Of a stretch of 64,000 nucleotides of DNA, positions 9,539 through 19,058 are shown in pieces. Below the pieces are notes generated by a model. The model did not search any database. It worked only from the letters and a program-made list of their open reading frames with translations, and was not told where the DNA came from. The stretch covers positions 496,001 to 560,000 of the forward strand of contig NZ_JAJFZM010000002.1 of assembly GCF_020733705.1 (NCBI RefSeq). Direction: 5' to 3'. Every line of letters begins with the position of its first letter. The stretch's first letter is position 1. This DNA is from Nocardia australiensis (GTDB taxonomy: Bacteria; Actinomycetota; Actinomycetes; Mycobacteriales; Mycobacteriaceae). A program made the position numbers and the translations under genes.

Positions 9539-9574
9539 AGCCTGCCGCGTCGGCGTGGGAAGTAACGATGAGAA

Positions 9575-10417
9575 TCAGCCCGCTCTCGATGCGGCTTGGT
9601 CGTGGTCTCGCAGTAGCCGCAGGACTGTGGCTGGGGAGGGGTGCTGGCCTTTCTTCTTGCCCTTAGCGATGACGAGGCGGGTGGCGATCTCGCGGAGGCT
9701 GTGGTTGTGCTCGCGCAGGTGCAGTGCCATGGACAGCATTGCGTCGTCGGCGACGGCGGCGCCGCCGATGGCCTTGCCGCGTTTGCGGGCGGATTCATGG
9801 CGTTCGAGGGTGCGGTCGCGGATGTATTCGCGTTCCATGCCGGACAGGGCTGCCAGCACGGTGAACACGACCCCGGACGGGTCGTGGGAGCCTTGCAGCT
9901 CGCCGGTGAGGAATTCCAGGCCGATGCCGGAGGCTTTCAATTGCTCGGCGAGGGCGACGAGCTCGATTCCGCGGCCGAGGCGTTTGTGTTCGTGCACGAC
10001 GAGGGTAACCGCGACACCGGAGGCGCGCAGTTCCCGAGCGAGGGCGACGGCGTTGTCCAGTTCGGGGCGGGTGGTGGCGCGGGTGGAGACCTTCTCGGCG
10101 AAGACCCGGCCGACGTCGGCAGCCCGCAGGAAATCCAGCTGGGTGTCCAGGGATTGGCGGGCGGTGGAGGCGCGGGCGTAGCCGATTCGCACGTGCCGAG
10201 CCGGCTCTGTCCCGGCCGCGGGTGGGCGCGGCAGCTCGACCCAGGCGGATCCGGGCTTGCGCAGTGCCGGGGTGGGGACGTTGAGAACCTTGGCCAGCGA
10301 GAGCACGAGACGGAACCGGGCGGTGTGGTACTGGGCGGCGACTTTGCCCCTACCGGTCCGACACGCGGACCCGGCCGGGGCGGCGCAGGTCGACATGGGA
10401 CAGTCGTGGGCTTCCAC
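9575..10417 (-). CDS. tnpR: Serine recombinase (Tn3-type resolvase) with N-terminal zinc finger-like module
   Basis: A resolvase/invertase-family serine recombinase. The catalytic core opens with RIGYARASTARQSLDTQL, the Ser of YARAS being the expected nucleophile, and continues with VVHEHKRLGRG, FLTGELQGSHDPSG and LSGMEREYIRDRT, all family signatures; a helix-turn-helix DNA-binding segment (LREIATRLVIAKG) ends the protein. Before the core is a Cys-rich module, HDCPMSTCAAPAGSACRTGRGK, of the zinc-finger type found in actinobacterial resolvases. The start is uncertain: GTG at 10417 opens just before this module (280 residues), while the frame is open to a GTG at 10504 that would run across the repeated sites at 10483-10502. 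It would resolve Tn3 cointegrates. Confidence 0.88.
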   Translation of the reverse strand: MEAHDCPMSTCAAPAGSACRTGRGKVAAQYHTARFRLVLSLAKVLNVPTPALRKPGSAWVELPRPPAAGTEPARHVRIGYARASTARQSLDTQLDFLRAADVGRVFAEKVSTRATTRPELDNAVALARELRASGVAVTLVVHEHKRLGRGIELVALAEQLKASGIGLEFLTGELQGSHDPSGVVFTVLAALSGMEREYIRDRTLERHESARKRGKAIGGAAVADDAMLSMALHLREHNHSLREIATRLVIAKGKKKGQHPSPATVLRLLRDHDQAASRAG

Positions 10418-10482
10418 CAAGAGGAAATCGTCATCGGTCGCCCTCGGAATAGTTTCATGTATGTGTTTCACGCTGCAAGTCA

Positions 10483-10563
10483 GATGAAACGGCCTATGAA
10501 ACACGGAACGCCCCGGACATTCCCAGGTCGGGGCCCTGTTTCATAGGTGACCGCCTATGAAAC
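10483..10563. promoter_or_regulatory. Probable res site / resolvase binding repeats
   Basis: The 10-base motif CCTATGAAAC occurs at 10493-10502 and 10554-10563, and inverted (GTTTCATAGG) at 10538-10547; a shortened copy GATGAAAC is at 10483-10490. The last two form a 26-base inverted repeat with a 6-base spacer (10538-10563), the size expected of a serine-resolvase dimer site. It lies directly upstream of the resolvase gene, the usual position of res, and probably also serves for autoregulation. Confidence 0.6.
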
Positions 10564-10676
10564 GCCCCCGCCCCATCCTCGTCTTGGGTGAGGTAAGGAT
10601 CGTGTAGGAGCGGAAGTGCGCCACGAGATGGCAATCGGTGCACTGAGTTCGACCAACTGTCACGCCTGAAGCATTG

Positions 10677-13361
10677 TCACGGGAGTTGGCTCAGGACGGT
10701 TGGGTCGGCGATTTTTGTGTCGTTGGCCAGAAGCAGGGCTTTGCTGAGGATCACCGACAGAATCCGGTCACCGTCGAACGGCAGGAACGAGTCCGGTTCG
10801 GTTGTTCGCGCCGAGGGGACGATGCACAGGTAGCGGTTATTGGGGTCGATCAGGACGTTTCCTGAGCCCAGGTGGATCCGATACGAATGCTTAGTACCTC
10901 GCACGTGCAGGAATCTGTCTTCCACGGTGCATTGGTGGCCGATGGCCAGTCGGGGCAGCAGCCTGGTCAGCAGGTCACGTCTGGTTTGTGCAGTCTGGTT
11001 CAGGTCGCCGAAACTGTAGTCGGTCCAGTAGTCGGCGAACCTGCCGTTCGGACCACCGTCGTACCATGTCGGATCGTTGCCGATGCTGGCCACACCGACG
11101 AACAGGTCCACGTCGCGCAGTACTTCGCTCAGGACCAGTTCGGGCACGTCCGACAGTGGCAGTGGCTCGGCCGACCCATGGAAGCCGCCATGGAAAGCGC
11201 TGTTGGCAAGGTTCTGTGGTGCGTCGATCGGGTAGAACCGCACCTGGTCGGTGCGCAGGCGTAGGTAGCTGCTGGACTCCGTGATGTCGACGTCCCCAAT
11301 GTCGTCGCGGTCGCCCTCCACCCAGTATTCCGCGCGCACACCCCACTGCGGCAGTTCACGGGTCGGTGGCGGCACGGAGGTGTCGGCATCCAGCAAGAGC
11401 TTGTTGCGCCAGCCCCGGACAGCGGCCAACGCGTGGAACTGGTGTTGGCGCAGGATGTGCGCCGCGAAGCGGTTCGAGTAGGTACCGGTGTGGCGTTCTG
11501 CATCGGTGAGTAGGTAGACCTCGCGATGGGTTTGTTTGAACGGCTGCCGGATATTCTTGCATTCCAACCAGTCTCGCCATGCGAGGATCTCCTCCGTCGA
11601 GCGACCGAGCGGGTGCCACAGCTCCACGACGTCACCACCCACCGGGTTGTCCGCCACGTCGCGCAGCGCGCCGTCTGCGTAGCCGCAAGTGACCCCGTCG
11701 ACTGTCCACAACAAACGGCGGGCGATCGTGCCCACCAAGGGGTGGTCGATGTAATACTCCCGCCACGAGGGGTAATCCCAGGTGCGGCGCTCCAGGAACT
11801 GGCGATCCAGCCGTTCGACTTGGGCGGTCAGCATCTTGCCGATGTCCTTGGCCGCCGCCTCGAGTTCTTTCAATTCCTCGGCATGGTCGCGTTTCACCGC
11901 GGCCGGGACGCTTTTCACCGGTTTGCTCGTGAACCAGCACAGCACCGCCTTGGTGCCGTCCACGGTCACCGTCGCCGACACGGCGCCGAATGCGAATTCC
12001 GCCGTGCCTACCGACGTCAGGCCGTAGGTGGGCACGGCCATCTCCTCGATCTGAGTGCGGGTCAGCCCGAGCGCGTGTGCCTTGGTCTCCAGCGCGGCGT
12101 TGATCAGCTTCAACGTGCCCTTGTAAGTCACAGTGGCGGCCAGGCGGGCCAGCTCACCCAGCGCCGCCTCGCTGCTCACCTGGCTCAGAGCGTAAACACC
12201 GGCGTTGGCCATCTTCGGGTTACGTGGTCCCAGACCCTTGATTTTGCGCAGCGACGTTTCCACCAGGCCGCCCAGGATGCGGGCAGTCGTCGGCTGCGGG
12301 GGCCGATACGTCAGCAGCCACAGCAGACCGCGCACCGCGTTCGCGTTGAACGGGTCGTACTCATCGTTGAGGCCGGGATCTTCGGCGAGACGATGCCGCA
12401 GCGGTAATGTCCTGGGTCGGCCCACCAGTTCCAACAACGAGAGCACCTTCTCGTCGAAGGAATCCACCTTCGCCAGCAGCGCTCGACCGGTCTTTTCCCA
12501 CTTGGCGTTCGGTCTTCCCATCGTGGCGGTTGTGGCGAAGGCCAGCAGGTCGTGCCAACCCGGAGACGAGCACGCCAACTCCAGTGCTCGGTCCGCCCAT
12601 TGCTCACCCACATTGACCACTGGTTCGGGGCATTGCCGGGCGACCTCTGCAACACGAGAGTCCTGGTACCTCTCGCAGGCTCCGCGGCGGTACACCGCGA
12701 CGACCTCAGGGCTCAAGATACGTCCTGACGCCAGTTCCGCTAGGGCCAGAGATGAGTCGATCGCGAAAAGGCTTAACCTGCCGTGGTGGTTCGACAGGGT
12801 TTCCAGCACTGCTCGCCGTTCTTCGACCAGGATCGGCAAGGTGGGTGCGACGGTCGACGCCAGGAGCAGCAGAGAGTGCTGCTCGCGCTCCGAAGCGGTA
12901 GGGAACGCAACCGCGCAAGCGCGAGCAAGCCGTTCGACCGTCTCGGTCGGCAGTTCACGCACCTTGGCGAACAGGGCATGCCATAAGGCATTGTCGGACG
13001 CCATATGGGAGGACTCGGCGATCTGGTGTACCCGCACAATCTCGGCGCACAACCTGCCCATATCGTCCGCAGCGATGGCATCGAGGACCGCTGTCTTGTA
13101 CTTGGAAGGGACGATGCTCCCCTGCAGATAGTTGATCCCGTGTCGGATGTGCTCGGAAGCGGCCGGGGCCGCTGCGGCGCAAACGCGAGCCAACCGCTCG
13201 GAGGTCTCGTCTGGCAAGACGCGTGCCATGTTCGATACCGCACCCCACACGTATTTGTCGGTCTTCGTCTGATACGCCTGCAGATATGCGTCGAAGAAGG
13301 CGTCCATATCGTCCGCGGCGATGGCGGACCGCGCCGCGGTCTCGTACTCGGACCTCGACAT
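10677..13361 (-). CDS. DUF4132 domain-containing protein
   Basis: A large soluble protein of 894 residues. The first 500 residues look like helical repeats (several similar segments with ERLARVCAAAAP and VERLARACAVAFP); the C-terminal third carries features I associate with DUF4132-type proteins: DGVTCGYADGALRD near residue 570, VELWHPLGRSTEEILAWRDWLE, and the terminal RDVDLFVGVASIGNDP near residue 760. Family members include the E. coli MolR/YehI type and often carry WGR domains; their biochemical role is not established. It starts immediately after the stop of the upstream partner gene (no intergenic base). Being cargo between transposase and resolvase suggests an accessory, possibly stress or defence related role, but this is inference. 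Confidence 0.75.
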   Translation of the reverse strand: MSRSEYETAARSAIAADDMDAFFDAYLQAYQTKTDKYVWGAVSNMARVLPDETSERLARVCAAAAPAASEHIRHGINYLQGSIVPSKYKTAVLDAIAADDMGRLCAEIVRVHQIAESSHMASDNALWHALFAKVRELPTETVERLARACAVAFPTASEREQHSLLLLASTVAPTLPILVEERRAVLETLSNHHGRLSLFAIDSSLALAELASGRILSPEVVAVYRRGACERYQDSRVAEVARQCPEPVVNVGEQWADRALELACSSPGWHDLLAFATTATMGRPNAKWEKTGRALLAKVDSFDEKVLSLLELVGRPRTLPLRHRLAEDPGLNDEYDPFNANAVRGLLWLLTYRPPQPTTARILGGLVETSLRKIKGLGPRNPKMANAGVYALSQVSSEAALGELARLAATVTYKGTLKLINAALETKAHALGLTRTQIEEMAVPTYGLTSVGTAEFAFGAVSATVTVDGTKAVLCWFTSKPVKSVPAAVKRDHAEELKELEAAAKDIGKMLTAQVERLDRQFLERRTWDYPSWREYYIDHPLVGTIARRLLWTVDGVTCGYADGALRDVADNPVGGDVVELWHPLGRSTEEILAWRDWLECKNIRQPFKQTHREVYLLTDAERHTGTYSNRFAAHILRQHQFHALAAVRGWRNKLLLDADTSVPPPTRELPQWGVRAEYWVEGDRDDIGDVDITESSSYLRLRTDQVRFYPIDAPQNLANSAFHGGFHGSAEPLPLSDVPELVLSEVLRDVDLFVGVASIGNDPTWYDGGPNGRFADYWTDYSFGDLNQTAQTRRDLLTRLLPRLAIGHQCTVEDRFLHVRGTKHSYRIHLGSGNVLIDPNNRYLCIVPSARTTEPDSFLPFDGDRILSVILSKALLLANDTKIADPTVLSQLP

Positions 13362-13751
13362 TCAGCCACCCACCAATGCGACGAGCTTCAGGAATGTGAT
13401 TTCCACACCCAGTGGCAGCGCGACCACCTCGTCCAACTCCTCGATCTGTCGATCACCGACCAGGACCACGAAACCGTTGCGCCCGAAAGCCTGCAACGCC
13501 GCCTCGCACTGGCGTTCCGGATCGACACGACCAGTCGTGCGGAACCCGCCGCGCACCACCTCGGCATCTGCCGGCCGTACCAGACCACGAAAGGCACCAC
13601 GAGACGCGCCGCCATTGTGTTCGGCGACCTCCTGGAATACCCGCCGCCGGATGATCTCCCGCAGTGACAGCCGCTCCTCGGTCACCTCGAACATCCAGCC
13701 GTCGTCGCGACCCCCGGATGCCGTTTCGTCGACGACCTTCACACTCACCAT
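13362..13751 (-). CDS. Small conserved partner of the DUF4132 protein, function unknown
   Basis: A 129-residue protein when started at the ATG at 13751; the frame is open back to 13868 but the extra residues look non-conserved and Arg-rich. Visible segments are MVSVKVVDETASGG, EERLSLREIIRRRVFQEV and a C-terminal FGRNGFVVLVGDRQIEELDE, giving a mixed alpha/beta protein without membrane segments. Its stop codon is directly followed by the ATG of the DUF4132 gene, so the two are almost certainly co-translated and functionally linked. I do not recognise a named family. No clear Shine-Dalgarno sequence precedes 13751, which leaves the start open. Confidence 0.6.
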   Translation of the reverse strand: MVSVKVVDETASGGRDDGWMFEVTEERLSLREIIRRRVFQEVAEHNGGASRGAFRGLVRPADAEVVRGGFRTTGRVDPERQCEAALQAFGRNGFVVLVGDRQIEELDEVVALPLGVEITFLKLVALVGG

Positions 13752-13966
13752 GACGATAGGGTAGGCACGACCCCTGACAGAACTCGAGAGCAGTTTCCCA
13801 CCAGTGGCCTGCTCCAAGAATTCGTCGCTGCCCCGGTGCCGGCTCGGCCGAGGTCGAACGCGCGCCACGGCTGATGGCCGCTGGGACAGCGTTTACACCC
13901 CGGACAGAGGCCATCAAGATACTTGCGAATAAGCCTCCCGCTCTCGATTCAGATCCAGGCGGGTAG

Positions 13967-16872
13967 TCATGTCGAGCCGGAAGCTGGCCGGTGAGGTTTC
14001 CCGAAGAACGGCGTTGGCGGGCCATGTCGGACTGTGCCGGTGGGGAACAGGGCGCGGGGTTCGAGGTCCAGGCGCGTGACCGGCTCCCCCTCGGGTGGGG
14101 TGAGGTTGAGCACCCAGTCGCCGAAGCGGCGGATCGTGCGCGTGATGTACGGAGTGATGGTGGCCAGGTCGTCGGGGTCGACCGGATGCCCTTCGGCGGC
14201 CAGCGCGTTCGCAGCATCGGTGATGTCCAGGGCGGTGGAGTAGATTGCGCAATTGGCGACCAGCTCGTTGAACTTCACCACCCGTTCCTGGTGAACGGGA
14301 TCGTTGTGACCGATCAGCTTGCCGCCGAACATCAGCCAGGCAGCGAACCCGTGGAACGCCTCCACCCGGTTCGTGATCGCCGTGATCTGCTGCCGCAGCT
14401 CGGGTTCGGACAGAAACCGCAGCAGCGTGATCGTCCTGATGACGCGACCCAATTCCCGGAACGCCTTGTACAAGCGGTTCTTCCGGGAATGGTTACCGAG
14501 CCGGCGCAGCAGCGTCACCGACGACAATCGTCCTTCCCGGATCGAGATCCCGGTCCGCAGCAGGTCCTGCCAGTGTTTCTCGATGAGGTCCCAGTCGATG
14601 GCGTGGTCACCGAACAGCGCATCGATGTGGGAATACCGGACCCCGAGGTCGGGCCGGTAGAAGATCAGATCGTGCCAGTGCCGTATCCGCGGCAACAACT
14701 CGAACCCCAACAAGGTCGCCAGGCCGAACACCGGCAAACGATTGACCTTGCGTATCCGCATGAACCACGTCCGGCTGCGCATCAGAGGTGTTCTGCAGCA
14801 GCCCATCGATGATGTACACCGCCTCCCACACCCCGCACGGGATGAAATGCGAGAACAACGCGATGTAGGTGTCGGAGATCAGGCGTTGGGCGATGCCGCC
14901 GAACCCGCCGTAGCGGATGTGGCTCTCTGCGAGCAGGTTGTTCTCCCACGTGTCGATCTGGGAGCCGTCGGCGGCCACCACCTGCCCGTCACCCCACACC
15001 CCCGCCACATCCAGAGTCGCGAACGCGTTGATCACCGCCGCGGACGCCTTGTGGATCTTCCCGGCATCGGCGTGCTTGTTGCCAGCGGTGTAGATCTCGT
15101 GCGCCGAAGTGTGTTCCATGTGCCGGGCCACCTCGGCGGCGGTCAGGTTCCCGCCGTAGGTGAACGCGGTGATCACATACCGGCCCATCGCGTCACGGAT
15201 CTTCGGATCCGAGCCCGACGCCGGCCCGAGGTGCCGCTACCAACCTGTCAGATACGCAGCCCGGGTCAGCACGTCCAGCAGGCTGCGCTGCGGCAGCCGC
15301 TCGTGAATCGCCGCCTCCAGGTTCAGCGCCTCGGGCCGCCGGTCCGCGCCGACCCGCCGCTTCAACACCGGTGTGCCGCCGTCGAGCACAAGATCGGTGT
15401 TCGACGGATACCCCGCATCCACCCGCGCCGCGGTACCGGTCAAGCGCCGCTTGTAGAACGCGACCAGCTCGCTCGCCTCAGCCGGGATACCGGCCTGGGT
15501 GCAGAACCCCTCGACCAGCGGCGCGCACTCATCCCAGCTCATCAACTGCCCCGCGCCGGTCCCGGACCGCGCGCACGAACCCCACCGCGCCGGCCACACT
15601 GCGCTCCGCGGTGACCGGCTCCAACTCGATCGAATCGACCAGCGTGAACAGCGCTTTGCGGTGCGAGCGGTAGGATCGCTCCAGCAACGGCAGATAGTTG
15701 TTGCCGTGATGCGCCGCCACCGCCTCGTGCGCCGTGCTCAGCCGCTCGACCCCGCCACCGGCGTCGAGCACCTGCAACATCAACTGCCCGGCCCGCTCGA
15801 ACACACCAGCGCCGTCACCCGGCACATCGGCGGGACCGACGACCTCACGGGCGGCACCCAGCACGTCACCGAACACCCCGAGCAGCCGCTCGGACTCGGC
15901 ACGATGGGCCTCCCGCAGATCCTCGAGGCGTTCACGGCCACGCTTGTGTATCGCAGAGATCCTTTTGCAGAACATGTCACACACCTCGTCGCGGGCCTCG
16001 GTCCGCAACACGTGAATCATGCTCACCAGCAACGTCAACCGCTTGTCCTCGCCGTACTTGCGCAGATCAGCCACATCGGTCACCCGAGCCTCACCGGCGA
16101 AATGCCCGACCTTGCCCGGCGGCACCCCCGCCAACCACACCTCGGTCGCCCCCAGCGCGTCCAGCGTGACCAGATGCTCCAGACGCTGCCGGAACTTGCC
16201 CAGCGACGCCGCCTTCGCCGGAGTCTTCAACCGATCGAACCCGCTGCGCCGCGCCACCGGATCCACCAGCAGCAGCCGCGCCATCCGGGCCCGGTCCGTG
16301 ATCGGGATCCGGTTCGCCACCGTCGAGAAAAAGCCGGAGTTCACCTCCGTGCGGATGCTGGTTGTCATCGCGTCCAGGGTGGTGTACCCGGGCAGTTCGC
16401 ACGACTGCCGGACAAGCTCCTCCAACGCGACGTTGATCAGGTCCGCCGGATTGTCCTTCGTCAGCGCCGCCGCCCGAATAGCCTTCTCCGCCACCGCCCG
16501 CACCCGCGCCGGCTCGTACACCACCCCCAACCGAGTACGGACGAACTCGCGGTGCCGCCACAACGTCCGCTCCGACTCGTGGGCGGCCACAACCGAATCC
16601 GCGACACGGAGCATGCTGCGCACGTAGGAAACCACGGCATCAGGCACATCGGCCAGCTTCGGGAAATACCCCAGTCGCTGATAGCACTTCAGCAGCACCA
16701 CCAACGCCAGCAAGTGACCATCAGACGTGGTCTTCGACCGTGCCCACCCGGTCTCGTCTTCGGACGGAGTGAACGACTCCGCGATCTCCCGTGCCGACAC
16801 CACACGCTTGAACCGCGGATACGCGGTGCGATCGATCGATCGAAGCCACGAACCCACCCGGAACAAGAACAT
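13967..16872 (-). pseudogene. tnpA: Tn3-family transposase, inactivated by two frameshifts and a stop codon
   Basis: The pieces together cover about 970 residues, the normal length of a Tn3 DDE transposase. The N-terminal part (16872 to about 15550) begins MFLFRVGSWLRSID and includes the DUF4158-like region. Near 15550 a frameshift moves reading to MSWDECAPLVEGFC. In the same frame, a TAG at 15239-15237 falls between LTGW and RHLGPASGSDPKIRD, where functional homologues read straight through. A second frameshift near 14735 separates VHADTQGQS from PVFGLATLLGFELLPRI. The C-terminal part, with GDWVLNLTPPEGEP, ends at 13967. The catalytic DDE regions are present but split. The gene points the same way as the resolvase, with the DUF4132 pair inserted between the two. 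Confidence 0.88.
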
Positions 16873-16948
16873 CAGCAGAGGACCCGAACCTTAATCGGCA
16901 CCACCCGCCACACCGACATCGGGTCTCCCACCGGCCACTATGGCCTCA

Positions 16949-16976
16949 ACGGCAGACTTCTGCCGTATTCCGGTCG
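16949..16976 (-). repeat. Right terminal inverted repeat of the Tn3-family element
   Basis: Reverse complement of the left end with two mismatches; it also holds the internal palindrome ACGGCAG-N4-CTGCCGT. The following bases ACCC (16977-16980) give the outer GGG of the terminus on the opposite strand. Immediately to the right the IS110 reading frame begins. Confidence 0.9.
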
Positions 16977-16980
16977 ACCC

Positions 16981-17192
16981 TCTCCATAGGATCCGGTGCC
17001 TTCTATTCCGACTCGGGCGACGAGGCCACTGCTGCGGATCCACTTCTCGGTTTCCGCGTAACCCGTTGCTGTCGTGTCGAATTCGCGATCATCGAACTTC
17101 TTGCCGTGCTCGTTGACGATCCCGACGTGATGGGTGTCAGCGTGGGTGTCGACTCCGACGAAGATCGTTGGCCGGGCGGTGGTGCTCGTCAC
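16981..17192 (-). pseudogene. IS110-family transposase, N-terminal fragment cut by the Tn3 end
   Basis: About 70 residues of an IS110-type (DEDD) transposase: FVGVDTHADTHHVGIVNEHG carries the first catalytic Asp in VGVDTH, and ARVGIEGTGSYG the second acidic position in GIEGTGSY. The frame then runs into the transposon terminus (residues encoded below 16981 are transposon-derived) and stops. Full IS110 transposases have 350-400 residues, so some 80 per cent is missing. The missing part is not found next to the left end of the transposon, so the two flanks are not a simple split gene. Confidence 0.88.
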
Positions 17193-17667
17193 TGGGGTTT
17201 CGTCCTTCCTGACTCCGAAACCACGTGCAGGGGGCGGACAGGCCAGTCAAGAGACGGCGATCTCGGCGCGACATGCTCCTATCAGGTCACAACCCCGTGC
17301 ACCTCGACCGACGAGAGCTCCATAGACAGCCTGAGTAGGCAGATCACGGACTCCGTCTTCGCGCCGAAGGAATCACTGATGTTAGTTGTGGACGCACCGT
17401 TCCTTCCCGGGGGCGGTCTGATCGGGCTGGATCCAATCCAGTTCTGCTCCAATGTGATTCCGCGATGGTCGAGCTCGACAGGTGGCAACGCAGTCCGCGA
17501 ACGGCTCGAAACCGCAGCCGAGCTACGAGCTGGTACACCATCTTTGCTGGACTCAAGCTTAGGGAACTGTGCGCGCCGCTATGGATACGAGTCGGGATGG
17601 GGAGCCTGCTGGATGTCGGTACTGTGCCGACATCGATTGCTCGAAAACAAAGCCTGGAGGCGACTCG
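17193..17667. other. Gene-free spacer next to the IS110 fragment
   Basis: No supported gene is seen. The part nearest 17193 is probably the non-coding end of the IS110 element; its exact end cannot be fixed because IS110 elements lack clear inverted ends. Open frames on both strands show no family features and look accidental. Confidence 0.4.
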
Positions 17668-18233
17668 TTGAATTCCGAAACCACCGCCCGCGAGGTGGTG
17701 AATCTGATCGTCGAACTCGGTCTTGTCGATCAGTCGACTCCCCGGCGGACCTTGGCACCGGACCAACTGGACAAGCCACTGAGCTATTACGGTCAGCCCA
17801 CTCAGCATGCCGTGTGCACTCTGCTCAGCTATCTCGAGATCCGATACACGGTGAACCACAAGACATTCCGTGACATCGGCGATCGGGATGACGCCGAGCG
17901 GCTGGAGTGTTATCGAAGTGAGTTGGAGACTATCGCTTCCCACACCCGAGGTTTGGTGACCGTCTCCAATGTCCGATTGGTCGAGGCCGACACGGAATGG
18001 GAGCTTCGGTTCGATTGGAACGACGAGACCATGTCGTGGCCGGTCGAACCCGGCGACGAGGAGGAAGCTTTCGAAGCCACGCTCACCTTCAGCACGGGGG
18101 GATGGACGCAGGCGCAGCGGAGCGCTTTTGTTCCGTGTATCCCGTGGACGAGGACTGTAGCGGAGAAGCTGTTTTCGGCGACCCGGAGGCGCTCAACCGG
18201 CTGGGCAAGCGTTTCGGGCTCACCTTCAGTTGA
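17668..18233 (+). pseudogene. Unknown protein gene with a frameshift in a G run
   Basis: From a TTG at 17668, preceded by GGAGG with seven bases spacing, the frame reads SETTAREVVNLIVELGLVD and is well coding-like to ATLTFSTGG. At a run of six G (18096-18101) reading must shift by one base to continue as MDAGAAERFCSVYPVDEDC and finish with LGKRFGLTFS at 18233. One added G would restore a protein of about 189 residues. In the unshifted frame the open frame continues to 18660 but enters sequence that is antisense to the thioesterase gene. This may be a real lesion, phase-variable slippage or a sequencing error. I do not recognise the family; the acidic, soluble sequence gives no hint of function. 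Confidence 0.55.
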
Positions 18234-18305
18234 GCCATCGCCTGGGTCAGCGGAGCGAACGACCACCTCGGCTGAACCCTCTGGGGTTGGCCGGCGTCGT
18301 GGGGC

Positions 18306-19040
18306 TCAGGTGTCGAAGACATCTGTCACTGGGTGTCCCGCGGTGTCAGTCAGGCCCCCGAAGTACGTCCTCAGCACATGGAGTTGTGGTTGCACGAATG
18401 TCCCGTGTGCCTTTACGAATGTGATCGTCGGATCGTCAGCTGGGCATAGTGTTCCGAGCGCAGTCATGCTCCGCTCGCCCGGTGTGCCGATTCTTCCGCG
18501 CATTACCAGTGGTGTATGGAGCGGGACAGGCTTGAGGTACTCGACGGTGAGAGCCACGGTCATACCCCATCGGCCGCGTGCCTCGACCGCGCGTCCGAGG
18601 AGTTCGTCAAAGAGCAGTGATGTGACGCCGCCATGGGCGAATCCGGGTAGTCCCTCGTAAGCTTGCCCGAGAGTGAGGCGAGCGATCACTTCCTCAGTCG
18701 TCGTCTCGATCTCGACGTGTGGTGCGAGTGGATTAGCGCGGCCGGTGGCCGGGCCGTTCAGGGGCAAGCCCTTCCGCAGAGCGTCGACCGACACGACCCG
18801 ATCAGCTGGACGCCGAAATCCGTCGAGAGTGGCGAGTGCGTGGCGAATCGAGACGGCGGCCTGCTCGATCAGCTCCGTTGGAGCATCGGAGCTGACGACT
18901 TCATCGATCAGTCGTCGGAGACTCTGCGCCAAGGATTCAGTTGTATGAGTCCGCGAGTGCGCGGACGGCGACTGGTCTAGCACCTCGAGCCTTCGGTTGA
19001 TTGTCGACGACCTTGCATGGCTGGAAGGTCTGCTGTTCAT
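18306..19040 (-). CDS. PaaI-type hotdog-fold acyl-CoA thioesterase
   Basis: A 244-residue protein whose C-terminal 130 residues are a PaaI/4HBT hotdog domain with the signature AHGGVTSLLFDELLG near residue 145 and TVALTVEYLKPVPLHT following, where the Gly-Gly and Asp positions match family active-site residues. The N-terminal 100 residues are an extra region seen in actinobacterial thioesterases of this type. It is the last gene of the - strand acyl-CoA operon, 18 bases after the CaiB-type gene, and probably hydrolyses a stalled or final acyl-CoA to release CoA. Start at 19040 gives the expected spacing; alternatives inside the N-terminal region are possible. Confidence 0.8.
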   Translation of the reverse strand: MNSRPSSHARSSTINRRLEVLDQSPSAHSRTHTTESLAQSLRRLIDEVVSSDAPTELIEQAAVSIRHALATLDGFRRPADRVVSVDALRKGLPLNGPATGRANPLAPHVEIETTTEEVIARLTLGQAYEGLPGFAHGGVTSLLFDELLGRAVEARGRWGMTVALTVEYLKPVPLHTPLVMRGRIGTPGERSMTALGTLCPADDPTITFVKAHGTFVQPQLHVLRTYFGGLTDTAGHPVTDVFDT

Positions 19041-19058
19041 GCGTTCCCGGTACCCAAG

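Larger units (their letters stand above)
8976..16980. mobile_element. Tn3-family transposon, decayed, with DUF4132 cargo
   Basis: An element of about 8 kb delimited by inverted ends (8982-9009 and 16949-16976, 26 of 28 matching), each preceded on the outside by GGG as in Tn3-family termini. It holds, from left to right, a frameshifted small gene, a serine resolvase with a likely res site, a DUF4132 protein and its small partner, and a Tn3-type transposase broken by two frameshifts and one stop. No 5-base target duplication is seen: the flanks are TAGTT on the left and TCTCC on the right. The right end interrupts an IS110-type transposase; the left end abuts the M20 gene. The element therefore looks immobile without help, and the locus was rearranged after or during insertion. 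Confidence 0.85.

Noticed and set aside
8386..9798. A 470-residue frame on the - strand
   Set aside because: It crosses the M20 gene, the transposon end and the small pseudogene without any recognisable motif.
9641..10546. A 301-residue frame on the + strand
   Set aside because: Antisense to the serine resolvase, Gly/Asp-rich in the way GC-rich shadows are.
15499..16989. A 496-residue frame on the + strand
   Set aside because: Antisense to the transposase; Gln/Arg/Pro-rich with no family features.
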